Assembly (NCBI RefSeq): GCF_002934265.1
Contig: NZ_PTIX01000012.1
Coordinates: 62,001-126,000 of the forward strand
Source of the DNA: Actinokineospora auranticolor
GTDB lineage: Bacteria > Actinomycetota > Actinomycetes > Mycobacteriales > Pseudonocardiaceae
Direction of reading: 5' to 3'
Length of the DNA: 64,000 nucleotides
The notes beneath the pieces were generated by a model. It was not told the DNA's origin, ran no database searches, and saw only the letters and a program-made list of their open reading frames with translations. Position numbers and translations under genes: made by a program. Positions within the stretch are counted from its first letter, which is position 1. Each line of letters starts with the position of its first letter. This document shows, piece after piece, positions 41,028 to 51,811 of the stretch.

Positions 41028-42869
41028 GTGACCACTCACCCTGTCGCCGAAGTCCCGGATCGCCTGTTCGCCGACGACGAGGCCGAGGCGCGCTGGCGGG
41101 CGCGCTTCCACGCCGCGCGGGTCTCGCTGCCCGACTGGGCCCTGGAGGCACCCGACCGCACCGTCTACGTCTCCAACGCCAGCGGCGTCTGGGAGGTCTA
41201 CGCCTGGGACCGCGCCACCGACACCCACCGGCAGGTCACCGACCGCCCCAACGGCACCCTGCACGCCACCGTCACCCCCGACGGCGAGCGGATCCTGTGG
41301 TTCAACGACACCGACGGCGACGAGTTCGGCGACTGGATGGCCGAACCCTTCGCCGGGCGGCCGGTCCACTCCGAGCCGGAACCCGCCGTGCCCGGCGCCA
41401 AGCGCGGGTACCCGGCGGGCCTGGCGTACGGGGACGCCATCCGGGTGGCGGGCGTCGCCGACGACGACGGCACCACCATCTACCTCGCCCGCGGCGAGGC
41501 CGACGCCGAGGTGATCTACCAGAACGAGCACGACGGCGGCGTGGCCGCGCTCTCCCACGACGAGACCCTGCTGGCCATCGCGCACTCCGAGCACGGCGAC
41601 AACCGCCACCCGGCGCTGCGCGTGCTGGCGGTGGCCGACGGGTCGACCGTGGCCGAGAAGTGGGACGGCAAGGGCAAGGGGCTCACCGGCATCGCGTTCA
41701 GCCCGGTCGCGGGCGACCAGCGGCTGCTGGTGCTGCACGAGCGCCGGGGCCGCGAGGAACTGCTGATCTGGGACGTCGCCGCGGACACCGAGCGGGAGAT
41801 CACCCTCGACCTGCCGGGCGAAGTCGAGGCCGACTGGTACACCGACGGCACCGCGCTGCTCGTCGCGCACACCCACGAGGCCCGCAACACCCTGCACCGC
41901 TACGACATCGCCACCGCCGAACTCTCCACTTTGAACACTCCACCCGGGACGATCGGGTCGGCGCACACGCGCCCCGACGGCACCGTGGAGTACTCGTGGT
42001 CCAACGCCGCCGAGCCGTCCGCCGTGCGCGCGCTGTTCGACGACGGCACCGACCGCGTCCTGCTCACCCCGCCGGGCGACCGCGCCCCGTCCAGCGCCCC
42101 GCTGGTCGACGCCTTCGTCGAGACCGCGCACGGCCGGGTGCACGCCTTGGTCGCCCGGCCCGTCGGCGCCCCGGACGGCCCGCTACCCACCGTGTTCAGC
42201 CTGCACGGCGGCCCGCACGCCGCCGACGAGGACCGCTTCTCCGCGTACCGCGCGCTGTGGGTCGACGCCGGGTTCGCCGTCGTGCACGTCAACTACCGCG
42301 GCTCCACCGGCTACGGCTCGGCCTGGCGCGACGCGATCGAGGGCCGACCCGGCCTGACGGAGCTCGACGACGTGCGCGCGGTGCACACCTGGGCCGTCGA
42401 GTCCGGCCTGGCCGACCCGGCGCGCTGCGTGGTCAACGGCGCGTCCTGGGGCGGCTACCTGACCCTGCTCGCCCTCGGCACCCAGCCCGACCTGTGGGCG
42501 GCGGGCGTGGCGGGTGTGCCGGTCGCCGACTACCTCGCCGCGTACGAGGACGAGATGGAGCCGCTGCGCGCCTTCGACCGCGCCCTCTTCGGCGGCTCCC
42601 CCGCCGAGGTCGGCGACCGGTACGCGGAGTGCTCGCCGATCACCTACGTCGACCAGGTGCGCGCGCCCGTGCTGGTGCTGGCGGGCGAGAACGACCCGCG
42701 CTGCCCGATCCGGCAGATCGACAACTACCTCGACCGGCTGGCGGCCCGCGAGCAGCACTACGAGGTCTACCGCTACGACGCGGGCCACGGCTCGCTGGTC
42801 GTCGCGGAGACGATCAAGCAGTCGCTGCTGGAAGTGCACTTCGCCCTGCGGGTGCTCGGGCTCCGCTGA
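41028..42869 (+). CDS. Prolyl-oligopeptidase-family (S9) serine peptidase
   Basis: This 613-residue protein starts at GTG. An N-terminal seven-bladed beta-propeller (about residues 20-350; repeats such as VYVSNASGVWEVYAW and ILWFNDTDGDEFGDW) precedes an alpha/beta-hydrolase domain. The triad is Ser473 (GASWGGYL), Asp556 (ENDPRCP) and His587 (GHGS). The family cleaves short peptides or acylpeptides. There is no signal peptide, so it is probably cytoplasmic. It stands alone, followed by the DUF2945 gene after 63 bp. Confidence 0.92.
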   Translation: MTTHPVAEVPDRLFADDEAEARWRARFHAARVSLPDWALEAPDRTVYVSNASGVWEVYAWDRATDTHRQVTDRPNGTLHATVTPDGERILWFNDTDGDEFGDWMAEPFAGRPVHSEPEPAVPGAKRGYPAGLAYGDAIRVAGVADDDGTTIYLARGEADAEVIYQNEHDGGVAALSHDETLLAIAHSEHGDNRHPALRVLAVADGSTVAEKWDGKGKGLTGIAFSPVAGDQRLLVLHERRGREELLIWDVAADTEREITLDLPGEVEADWYTDGTALLVAHTHEARNTLHRYDIATAELSTLNTPPGTIGSAHTRPDGTVEYSWSNAAEPSAVRALFDDGTDRVLLTPPGDRAPSSAPLVDAFVETAHGRVHALVARPVGAPDGPLPTVFSLHGGPHAADEDRFSAYRALWVDAGFAVVHVNYRGSTGYGSAWRDAIEGRPGLTELDDVRAVHTWAVESGLADPARCVVNGASWGGYLTLLALGTQPDLWAAGVAGVPVADYLAAYEDEMEPLRAFDRALFGGSPAEVGDRYAECSPITYVDQVRAPVLVLAGENDPRCPIRQIDNYLDRLAAREQHYEVYRYDAGHGSLVVAETIKQSLLEVHFALRVLGLR

Positions 42870-42932
42870 CCGCGCCTGTTCTCCCGCCGGGTGGGTACCC
42901 GGCGGGAGAACGGGACAGGAGAGGAAGACGTG

Positions 42933-43148
42933 ATGCCGAAGTTCCGCAAGGGCACTCGGGTGATGTGGAAGTGGGGCACGCACTGGGCCGAGGCGGTGGT
43001 GGTCTCGTCGCACGACGAGCCGGTGCGGCGCATGCTGAAGGGTTCGCTGATCACGCGCAACGGCACTGCGGACAATCCCGCGTACGTACTTGAGCAAGAC
43101 AACGGCACGCACGTGCTCAAGCTGCACAGCGAGCTGTCGAAGGCCTGA
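42933..43148 (+). CDS. DUF2945 / TUDOR-like small protein
   Basis: This 71-residue protein starts at ATG behind AGGAGAGGAAG. The pattern FRKGTRVMWKWGTHWAEAVV, then NPAYVLEQDNGTHVLKLHSE, is the compact beta-barrel of the DUF2945 'hypervirulence-associated TUDOR' family. The function is unknown; Tudor-like folds often bind nucleic acid or proteins. It could be co-transcribed with the peptidase. Confidence 0.85.
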   Translation: MPKFRKGTRVMWKWGTHWAEAVVVSSHDEPVRRMLKGSLITRNGTADNPAYVLEQDNGTHVLKLHSELSKA

Positions 43149-43273
43149 CCGAAAGGCGCATATCCGCAGGTCAGTGCCACTACGACAATCGGGCGACAGC
43201 ACCTCTCGATCGAACATATGTGTCATACCCCCGGGGTAAAATTCAGGGGTACACGATCGAGGGGAGAGCCCGC

Positions 43274-43921
43274 ATGAGCGTCGAGTCGATCATGGAATCG
43301 GGGACCGTGACGGCCACCGCGTCGTCCTTCGTGGAGTACGCGGCCGGGGGGCGCAGGCGGCGCACGGAGATCGTGACCGCCGCGCACGAGCGGGAGGACG
43401 AACCCGAGCACTACGGGCGCGTGTTCTACGTGCCGATCCTGCGCGCGATCCGGGCCGCGGCGCGCTCGGACGACCCGGCCGCGGTGCTCGCCGAGGCCAC
43501 GGCGGCGGCCGAGCTGAACGGCCAGCCGCGCGCGTTCGCCGAGGTGTCCGACGGCTTCCTGGCCTGGTGGCGCGGCGCCCGCCGGACAGCGGTGCACTGC
43601 CGGTCCACGGTCGTGCGCGTCGGCGAGCTGAACGTCGCGGTCGCGCCGCACCTGGCCGTGCGCGACCGCGCGGGCGAGACGCACACGGTCCTGTTCCACC
43701 TAAAGGAAGCCCCGTTGACCCGCGACGCCGCCAACGCGGCGCTGCGCCTGATGGCCGTGTGCGCGGGCGACCTGCTCCCCGGCGCGCACCCCCTGGTCGT
43801 CGACCTCCGGCGGGCGCGGGAATACCGGCTCCCGCGCAACACGAACACCACCACGCTGGACGCCTGGCTGACCGCGGAGGCTTCCGCCTACACCACGCAC
43901 TGGCACACGACCGCGCCGTGA
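43274..43921 (+). CDS. Hypothetical soluble protein
   Basis: This 215-residue protein starts at ATG behind GGGGAGAG; the longer frame from 43220 has no ribosome-binding site. The sequence is mixed alpha/beta (GRVFYVPILRAIRAAARSDD; VVRVGELNVAVAPHLAVRDR) without a signal peptide or recognised motif. It resembles uncharacterised actinobacterial proteins annotated as hypothetical. The ATG lies just after a CCCCCGGGG tract. A strong bidirectional terminator follows. Confidence 0.6.
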   Translation: MSVESIMESGTVTATASSFVEYAAGGRRRRTEIVTAAHEREDEPEHYGRVFYVPILRAIRAAARSDDPAAVLAEATAAAELNGQPRAFAEVSDGFLAWWRGARRTAVHCRSTVVRVGELNVAVAPHLAVRDRAGETHTVLFHLKEAPLTRDAANAALRLMAVCAGDLLPGAHPLVVDLRRAREYRLPRNTNTTTLDAWLTAEASAYTTHWHTTAP

Positions 43922-43989
43922 TGCACTATCTCCCGCAAGAATTCCACCACTAGCCGATCGTTCCCACCGAACCCGATCCGAACATGAGC

Positions 43990-44034
43990 AGGGCCGGTAA
44001 TCCGATCCGGGGCGAGGATCGGATTACCGGCCCT
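43990..44034. terminator. Bidirectional terminator between convergent genes
   Basis: A perfect 19-bp stem (43990-44008 with 44016-44034) with a 7-base loop lies between the convergent hypothetical gene and the Gly/Leu-rich protein gene. Confidence 0.85.
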
Positions 44035-44110
44035 TTGTGGCCGTTATTGGCACACGGGCACTACGCGGGAATTGCCATCAGCACAGGTACTGCTCACAGG
44101 TACTGCGAAA

Positions 44111-44797
44111 TCACTTGCCGCCACCGAGCAGGCCACCGACGAGCGGCAGGCCACCCAGCAGACCACCGAGCAGGTTGCCGCCCGGCAGGCCGCTCAGCAG
44201 GCCGCCGAGGCCACCGAGGCCACCGGTCGCGCCACCGGCCGCACCGGTCACACCACCGGTCGCGCCGCCCAGGCTGCCCAGCAGACCGCCGACGACCGGC
44301 AGGCCACCGAGGACGCTGGTCAGGCCACCCAGGCCGCCCAGCGGGGAACCGCCGCCGGCCAGCCCGCCCAGCAGACCGGTCAACAGGTTGGACACGGCCT
44401 GCAGCAGGCCGCTCAGCGGGTTGCCGCCACCGAGCAGGCCGCCGACGACCGGCAGGCCACCGGCCGCGCCACCGGTCACGCCGCCGAGCAGACTGCTGAT
44501 GTCGGGAATCGGCAGGCCACCCAGACCCGGCAGGGCCTGCTGCACCTGGGCGAGCTTCGCGTCGGCCTCAGCAGCCCTCGGGTCGGCTGTCTGCTGCAAC
44601 GTGGTGCGCAAATCGTTGATCGCGGTGCGTACGCCCGCGAGGTCCTGGGTGTCGACAGCCTGCTTCAACTGGCTGTCGACGGTTGCGATCCGCTCGACGG
44701 GGTCCGTCGCAGTTTCCGCCTGTGCCATTCCGGCACCACCGAGCGCGAGAAGGCTACCCGCGACGGACGCGGCGACGAAACGAGCGATCTTGTTCAT
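44111..44797 (-). CDS. Secreted Gly/Leu-rich low-complexity protein
   Basis: This 228-residue protein starts at ATG behind AAGGAG. A Sec signal peptide (NKIARFVAASVAGSLLALGG, cleavage after AQA) leads to a short helical domain (TVDSQLKQAVDTQDLAGVRT). About 130 residues follow, built of GGL/LLGG repeats with recurring LPVVGGLLGG units. Cysteines are absent from the mature part. The composition recalls extracellular amphiphilic or surface-active proteins of filamentous actinomycetes, but no family is assigned. It is a single gene with its own promoter, divergent from the MFS gene. Confidence 0.8.
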   Translation of the reverse strand: MNKIARFVAASVAGSLLALGGAGMAQAETATDPVERIATVDSQLKQAVDTQDLAGVRTAINDLRTTLQQTADPRAAEADAKLAQVQQALPGLGGLPIPDISSLLGGVTGGAAGGLPVVGGLLGGGNPLSGLLQAVSNLLTGLLGGLAGGGSPLGGLGGLTSVLGGLPVVGGLLGSLGGATGGVTGAAGGATGGLGGLGGLLSGLPGGNLLGGLLGGLPLVGGLLGGGK

Positions 44798-45238
44798 CGG
44801 GTTTCTCCTTGTCGGTTGTCCATGTAGGTGGACGACCAACTCAGTACCGGGGAAATATGGTCAATTCCATTCGGCCCGGCTGCGGTGACCGAATCCGAAA
44901 TCGCTGCGTTAGCGGTTTAAATGGGCCGCGACGAACGCGAGAGTGACTCCGGTGACGCTGGTGTCACGGCACGTGACCGACCCCGAGAAGCCGCGCGCGG
45001 TATGCCCCGACCGATGAGCGGATGTCCCACGACCGGGCGGCAAAGCCCGGGCTCGGCCGGTCGGGTGATAGCCCGGCCCGCAAACGTCCCATGTCCCACC
45101 AGCGCCGGGATGCGGGCGCCGCCCGTTCCGGTCCTCCGTGGACGGGTGGCGGCACCCGGGTCCGTTTCCTGGAGCGAGTCCAGGAACACATGGGATAATG
45201 GGTTGACCAGGACGCCGGTGTCGGGTCCCATCAACGGC
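44798..45238. promoter_or_regulatory. Divergent control region of the Gly/Leu-rich and MFS genes
   Basis: No gene is seen. A GTCACG-gca-CGTGAC palindrome lies at 44963-44977. A GATAAT -10-like hexamer at 45194-45199 sits 40 bp before the MFS ATG. Either could serve regulation; no regulator gene is adjacent. Confidence 0.4.
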
Positions 45239-46489
45239 ATGCAGCAGTACCGCCGGATGCTCGGCCTCCCCGGCGTGCGGACGCTGGTGATCCTGATGTT
45301 CTTCGCCCGCATCCCGCTCTCGGCCGCGAGCATCGTGCTCACCCTGCACGTGGCCGTCGGCCTCGGTCGCGGCTACGGCGACGCGGGCCTGGTCGGCATG
45401 GCCGCCACCATCGGCATCGCGGTGGGCGCGCCGCTGATGGGCATGGCCTTCGACCGCTACGGGCTGCGCCCGATCGTGCTGGCCGCGACCGTGGTCGAGA
45501 CGGCCTTCTGGACCACCGCGCCGCACCTGCCGTACCCGGTGCTGCTGCCGGTGGCCTTCGTCGGCGGCCTGCTCGCGCTGCCGGTCATGTCGATCGGCAG
45601 GCAGGCGGTGGCCGCCCTGGTCCCCGAGCCGATGCGGCGCTCGGCGTACTCGCTGGACTCGATCTCGGTGGAGCTCAGCTTCATGATCGGCCCCGCCGTG
45701 GCGGTGCTGCTGACCACCCGGTTCTCGACCACCACGGCCGCGACCGCGCTCGGCTGCGGGGTGGCGGCGGTGGGGTTGGCGCTGGCCGCGGTGAACCCCA
45801 AGGTGCGGGCCGAGCACGAGGAGCAGCAGGGCGGGCCCCGGCTGTCCCGGCGGCAGTGGCTGACCCCGGAGCTGATCCGGGTGTTCGCCGTCGGCGGCAG
45901 CGCGGTGTTCGTCCTGGCGGGCATCGACGTGACCATGGTGGCCGCGCTGCGGGCCCACGGTGAACTCGACTGGGCCGGACTGCTGATCGCGGTCATCTGC
46001 ACCGCGTCCGCCGTGGGTGGGCTGGTGCACGGTGTGGTGAAGCGGTCGCTGCCGCAGGTCGTGCTGATGGCGTTGCTGGGCGCGCTGACCATCCCGGTAG
46101 GACTGTTCGTCGGCCAGTGGTGGGTGCTGGCGCTGGCCCTGATCCCCTGCTGCGTCATGTGCGCCCCCACGATCGCGGCCACCGGGGAGGAGGTCGCGCG
46201 CCTCGCACCACCCGCCGCCCGGGGCGAGGCGACCGGGCTCCAGAGTTCCGCCCTGACCCTGGGTGGCGCGGCGGGCGCGCCGGTGGTCGGGTTCGTGGTC
46301 GACCACTCGTCCCCCGGCTGGGGGTTCGCCATGGCGGGCGCGGGCGGGCTGCTGATCGCCCTCGTCGCCACCGTCCTCGGCGCCGTCGTGGCGCGGCCGC
46401 GCGGGTCAGTCGAGGCAGCGGACGGAGACCAGCAGGCGCAGGTTGTCGACGCCCGCCTCCGGGACACCGCGGACGTCGAGCAGGGCTAG
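45239..46489 (+). CDS. MFS transporter
   Basis: This 416-residue protein has about 12 transmembrane helices; the start is ATG 45239 (GTG 45218 is possible). GMAFDRYGLRPIVL is the cytoplasmic loop motif A between helices 2 and 3. The C-terminal tail is acidic. It resembles YcaD/sugar-efflux or drug-exporter groups; the substrate is unknown. The extended upstream frame is arginine/proline-rich and rejected. The last 84 bases overlap the convergent membrane-protein gene. Confidence 0.85.
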   Translation: MQQYRRMLGLPGVRTLVILMFFARIPLSAASIVLTLHVAVGLGRGYGDAGLVGMAATIGIAVGAPLMGMAFDRYGLRPIVLAATVVETAFWTTAPHLPYPVLLPVAFVGGLLALPVMSIGRQAVAALVPEPMRRSAYSLDSISVELSFMIGPAVAVLLTTRFSTTTAATALGCGVAAVGLALAAVNPKVRAEHEEQQGGPRLSRRQWLTPELIRVFAVGGSAVFVLAGIDVTMVAALRAHGELDWAGLLIAVICTASAVGGLVHGVVKRSLPQVVLMALLGALTIPVGLFVGQWWVLALALIPCCVMCAPTIAATGEEVARLAPPAARGEATGLQSSALTLGGAAGAPVVGFVVDHSSPGWGFAMAGAGGLLIALVATVLGAVVARPRGSVEAADGDQQAQVVDARLRDTADVEQG

Positions 46490-46957
46490 CTCAACCTGCT
46501 GCGGGGCGGTCCGCGCCACCAGGCACTCCGGCCTGCCGCCGCGCGTCACCCCGTCGCGGTCGACCCACATCGGGTTGTCGAGCGGGTACTCCGCGGAGGT
46601 CGCGAACCCGCCGCGCGCGAACCGGAAGACACCGCGCTCCGCGTCCACCCGCACGGCTGTCCCCCGCACCGGCGTCGGTTCCGGCAGGCGCGCGGGCACG
46701 GCCTCGGCGACCCGGTTCATCGCGATGACGGTCAGGCCCAGCGCGGCCGCCGCCAACCACGGGCGGCGGCGGTCGTGCCGGGTGTGCTCGGCTTCGCACA
46801 ACCCGCAACGCCGCACCGCCCCGACTCGCGCGACCCCTAGTTGGAGTCCCACGAGGACAAGCAACAACCCGACTACGACCGCGACAAGCCCACCCGACAC
46901 GTCCGCCCCCCGTCCGCTGCCGACCCGCGCGGCCGACCCGGTCAGAGGATTCCGCAC
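46406..46957 (-). CDS. Hypothetical two-helix membrane protein
   Basis: This protein of up to 183 residues could alternatively start at GTG 46900 (VSGGLVAVVVG), which has a purine-rich upstream stretch. Helices are SGGLVAVVVGLLLVLVGLQL and RRPWLAAAALGLTVIAMNRV, with a CGLCEAEHTRHDRRR zinc-knuckle-like loop between. The C-terminal half is a soluble beta-rich domain. No family is recognised. The overlap with the MFS 3' end is unusually long. Confidence 0.6.
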   Translation of the reverse strand: MRNPLTGSAARVGSGRGADVSGGLVAVVVGLLLVLVGLQLGVARVGAVRRCGLCEAEHTRHDRRRPWLAAAALGLTVIAMNRVAEAVPARLPEPTPVRGTAVRVDAERGVFRFARGGFATSAEYPLDNPMWVDRDGVTRGGRPECLVARTAPQQVELALLDVRGVPEAGVDNLRLLVSVRCLD

Positions 46958-47019
46958 GACGACGACGGCCGGTGCCGAATGGGATCACCCACCCGGCACC
47001 GGCCGTCGGTCGACGCGGT

Positions 47020-48083
47020 CTAGAGGGTCTTGGCCAGGGACTCCGCGATCTCGTACGTGTTGAGGGCGGCGCCCTTGCGGAGGTTGTCGCCGCACACGAA
47101 GAAGTCGAGGGTGTTCGGGAAGTCCAGGGCCTGGCGGACGCGGCCGACGTAGGTCGGGTCGCCGCCGACGACGTCGGCGGGGGTCGGGAACTCGCCCGCC
47201 TCGGGGTTGTCCACCAGCACGATCGAGGGCTGGGCCGCGAGGATCTCGTGCGCCTGCGCGACGGTCACCGGGTTGGCGAAGGTCGCGTGCACGGCCAGCG
47301 AGTGGGTGGTGACCACGGGGACGCGGACGCAGGTGGCCGAGACCTTCAGGTCCGGGATGCCGAGGATCTTGCGGGACTCGTTGCGGACCTTGAGCTCCTC
47401 GCTGTTCCACCCGTCGGCCTTGAGCGAGCCCGCCCACGGCACCACGTTGAGCGCCAGCGGCGCCGGGAACGGCGAGTCCTCCTGGGACAGCCCGGCGGCG
47501 GCCAGCGCCTCCCGGACGTCACCCGCGCGGACACCGACCTCCTTGCCCGCCACCGCCGCGTACTCGGCCTGGAGCCGGTCGATGCCTTCCTGACCGGCAC
47601 CCGAGGCCGCCTGGTACGAGGACACCACCAACTCGCGCAGCTCGAACTCCCGGTGCAGCGCGCCGATGGCGGCCATCATCGACAGCGTCGTGCAGTTCGG
47701 GTTGGCGATGATGCCGCGTGGGCGGTCGGCCGCCTTGTCGTCGTTGACCTCCGGCACCACCAGGGGCACCTGGTCGTCCATTCGGAACGCACCGGAGTTG
47801 TCGACCGCGACGGCACCGCGCTCGGCGGCGATCGGCGCCCACTGGGCCGACACCTCGTCCGGCACGTCGAACATCGCCACGTCGACGCCGTCGAAGACCT
47901 CCGGCGCCAGCGCGAGGACGGTCAGCTCCTCCCCGCGCACCGTGATCTTCTTGCCCGCTGAGCGGGGGGAGGCGATGAGCCGCACCTCGCCCCACGGCCA
48001 CTCGGTGCGGCCGTTGAAGATGTCGACCATGACGGTGCCCACCGCGCCGGTGGCGCCGACCAGGGCAAGAACAGGTCCGGGCA

Positions 48084-48084
<1 letters not shown>
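47020..48084 (-). CDS. asd: Aspartate-semialdehyde dehydrogenase
   Basis: This 354-residue enzyme reduces aspartyl phosphate to aspartate semialdehyde with NADPH for lysine, diaminopimelate, threonine and methionine synthesis. It shows the N-terminal Rossmann [10 protein letters not shown]. The catalytic cysteine is Cys131 in IANPNCTT, and the active-site His is in the [12 protein letters not shown] region. Its ATG overlaps the aspartokinase stop codon (TGATG), so the two are co-translated, the conserved ask-asd order of actinobacteria. Confidence 0.97.
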
Positions 48085-49349
<1,265 letters not shown>

Positions 49350-49525
49350 TGGGTGCAACCTCCTCAGGCCGGATGCGCGTCCGGTCACGGTCCGGCCGAC
49401 GCCGCATCGCCGCAGAGCGTACCTGCGCCACCGCGGTGCCCCCGCCGCTCTTGTGGCACCCGCCACTGCGCCACCCGACTAGGGTTGTGCGCCGAGCCAA
49501 CCAACCAGTCGGGGGAGGACCGCCG

Positions 49526-50737
49526 GTGTCCGCCACGGACGTCACCAGTGCTGCGGCCGGGACCGCGGACGACGACGCGGAGTCCGCGCCGACCGGGGCG
49601 CGGGTCCGCTGGTCCCCCGCGCAGGCGCTGCGGTTGCTGACCCCCGCGCTGGTCTTCCTCGGGGTCCGGGAGATCGGGCTGCTCGGGCTGAGTTGGATGT
49701 CGGAGAAGAAAGGTGCCTCGGCGAGCGAGGCACTGCGCTCGTGGGACGGGCAGTGGTTCCTGTCCATCGCGGCGAACGGCTACGCGGGTGTGCCGGACCA
49801 CCTCGTCGACGCGTTCGGCAGGCGCAGCCCCGAGACGCCGCTGGCCTTCTTCCCCGGGTACCCGACGCTGGTCGGCTGGGTCAACGACCTCGGCTTCGAC
49901 CTGGTGCCCGCGGCGCTGGCGGTCACCATCGTGTTCGGCGTGGTGTGCGCCTACGGCCTGACCCGGCTCGGCGAGCTGGTGCCGGGTGGCGGCAGGCGCA
50001 CCGGGCTGGCGCTGGTGGCGCTGTTCGCCGCGTCGCCGATGTCGATCGTGCTGTCGATGGCCTACTCGGAGGCGATGTTCTGCGCCTTCGCGATCTGGGC
50101 GCTGGTGTTCGTGCTGGAGCGGCAGTGGCTGGAGGCCGGGCTGGCCTGCGCGGTCGCGGGCCTGGTGCGGCCGACCGCCGCCGCGCTGATCCTCGCCGTC
50201 GGCCTGGCCGCGGTCGTGGCGGTCGTGCGGCGCCAGGACGGCTGGCGGCCGTGGGTGGGCGGGCTGGTGGCACCGCTCGGCCTGCTGGGCTACCTGGCCT
50301 GGGTCGGGTTCCAGACCGGCGAGTGGAACGGCTGGTTCGCGCTGCAGGAGCGCGGCTGGGACTCCGGCTTCGACGGCGGCAAGGCGACGGTCAAGTTCAG
50401 CGTCGACGTGCTCGGCGACGGTCGGTCGGTGCTGGAGGTGGCCACGGTCGCGCTGATCGTGGTGGCGCTGGTGCTGGTCGCGGTGGCGGTCCGGCAGCGG
50501 ATGCCGTGGCCGGTGCTGGTCTACACGGTCGGCGTGCTGGTCATGGACCTGTGCTCGAACGGGCTGATGAACTCCAAGGTCCGGCTCATGGTGCCCGCGT
50601 TCGCGCTGCTCGTGCCGATCGCGATCGGCCTGGCCAAGCGGAAGACGTCGACCGCGGTGACCGCGCTGGCCGCCGTCGCGGTGACCGGGTCGTGGTTCGG
50701 TGCCTACGCGCTGACCGCCTGGGGCTACGCGATCTGA
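49526..50737 (+). CDS. PIG-V-like mannosyltransferase, polytopic membrane protein
   Basis: This 403-residue protein starts at GTG behind GGGGGAGG. About ten transmembrane helices follow a polar N-terminus. The SWDGQWFLSIAANGYAG and PLAFFPGYPTLVGW segments match the GT-C-type PIG-V/PIG-M motif (WD..W...IA..GY...AFFP.YP), whose first-loop Asp is catalytic. Such enzymes transfer mannose from a polyprenol carrier to extracytoplasmic glycolipids or glycans. It is divergent from lysC and stands alone. Confidence 0.85.
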   Translation: MSATDVTSAAAGTADDDAESAPTGARVRWSPAQALRLLTPALVFLGVREIGLLGLSWMSEKKGASASEALRSWDGQWFLSIAANGYAGVPDHLVDAFGRRSPETPLAFFPGYPTLVGWVNDLGFDLVPAALAVTIVFGVVCAYGLTRLGELVPGGGRRTGLALVALFAASPMSIVLSMAYSEAMFCAFAIWALVFVLERQWLEAGLACAVAGLVRPTAAALILAVGLAAVVAVVRRQDGWRPWVGGLVAPLGLLGYLAWVGFQTGEWNGWFALQERGWDSGFDGGKATVKFSVDVLGDGRSVLEVATVALIVVALVLVAVAVRQRMPWPVLVYTVGVLVMDLCSNGLMNSKVRLMVPAFALLVPIAIGLAKRKTSTAVTALAAVAVTGSWFGAYALTAWGYAI

Positions 50738-50785
50738 CCCACCGCCCCGACGGCGGGTGATCCACAGCTCTGACAGCCTGGGGCC

Positions 50786-51406
50786 ATGCGATCTGACTCA
50801 CGCCGAGCCGTACAGCGGCCCGAGCCCCCCGCCGACCTCGACCCGCTGCTGCGCGACCGCTGGAGCCCGCGGGCGCTCGACCCGGACGGCGCGGTCACCG
50901 AGGCTGCCCTGGTGCGGATGCTGGAGGCGGCGCGCTGGGCGCCGTCGTACGGCAACACCCAGCCCGCCCGCTACCTCGTCGGTCCACGCGGGACGGACAC
51001 CTTCGACCGGATCCTCGCCCTGCTGGTCCCGGGCAACCAGGCGTGGGCGCACAACGCCGGTGCGCTGGTCGTCGCCTGCGCCGAGACCGAGAACGACAAG
51101 GGCCCGGTGCCGTACGCGGAGTACGGCGTCGGTTTGGCCACCGAGAACCTCGTGCTCCAAGCGGTCGCCGAGGGCCTCGTCGCGCACCAGATGGCGGGCT
51201 TCGACGCGCCCGGCGTGACCGCCGCGTTCGACCTGCCCGCGACGATCCGGCCGCTGGTGGCCGTGGCCATCGGCGTGCTCGGCCCGGTGGAGCTGCTGCC
51301 GGAGGACCGGCGCGAGCGGGAACTGGCGCCACGGCACCGGATCCCGCTCGCCCAGACCGCGTTCACCGGCAGCTGGGGTCACCCGTTCGTCCCGGACAAC
51401 CGGTAA
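50786..51406 (+). CDS. Nitroreductase-family flavoprotein
   Basis: This 206-residue protein has the FMN-binding RWSPRALDPDGAVTEAALVR and WAPSYGNTQPARYLV motifs (R-S-x-R and the (S/G)xxNxQPxR loop). It also has AVAEGLVAHQMAGFD and a C-terminal Arg-containing end. The family reduces nitro or quinone groups, or acts as a dehydrogenase, with NAD(P)H and FMN. The physiological substrate is unknown. It is not coupled to neighbours. Confidence 0.92.
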   Translation: MRSDSRRAVQRPEPPADLDPLLRDRWSPRALDPDGAVTEAALVRMLEAARWAPSYGNTQPARYLVGPRGTDTFDRILALLVPGNQAWAHNAGALVVACAETENDKGPVPYAEYGVGLATENLVLQAVAEGLVAHQMAGFDAPGVTAAFDLPATIRPLVAVAIGVLGPVELLPEDRRERELAPRHRIPLAQTAFTGSWGHPFVPDNR

Positions 51407-51409
51407 GGC

Positions 51410-51802
51410 CTAGCCCAGTCGCCGGACCAGCCTGCTGACCACACTGGACACGGTGAGCCAGAACGCCGCGGCCAGGCTGTAGTTGACCAGAACGCCGAGC
51501 TTGCTGTCCGCGGGCGTGAAGAGGTTCTTGAACGCCAGGGAAAGCGGCTCGGCCAGTTCGCGCATCGCCGTGCTGATGGGGTTGTCCGGGTTGGCGTTGC
51601 CCATCACCAGCACGACGTGCACCACGATGACCAGGGCGATGAGCGAGCCCGCCCAGCGGACCAGCCGAGCCAGGAAACCGACCGCCGACGAGCGCAGTTC
51701 CGCGCCGCGGTGCCGGGTCCCGCTCGGCTGGTCCACAGTGGGCTCGGGCTCGGCCACCCCGGTCGGGCGGCGGGAGCGGCCCAGTGCCGCGCCGAAGACC
51801 AC
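51410..51802 (-). CDS. Two-helix membrane protein, paralogue of next gene
   Basis: This 130-residue protein has a polar N-terminal 45 residues, then helices WAGSLIALVIVVHVVLVMGN and LVNYSLAAAFWLTVSSVVSR joined by a loop with ELAEPLSLAFKNLFTP. The neighbour repeats this plan with SLAEPLALFFPGLFP and LVNYGLAAVFWLVVASLVAR, so they are tandem duplicates. The family is not named; similar pairs occur upstream of leuA in related genomes as hypothetical membrane proteins. It lies 9 bp downstream of its paralogue, in an operon. Confidence 0.75.
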   Translation of the reverse strand: MVFGAALGRSRRPTGVAEPEPTVDQPSGTRHRGAELRSSAVGFLARLVRWAGSLIALVIVVHVVLVMGNANPDNPISTAMRELAEPLSLAFKNLFTPADSKLGVLVNYSLAAAFWLTVSSVVSRLVRRLG

Positions 51803-51811
51803 CGGTGCCGC

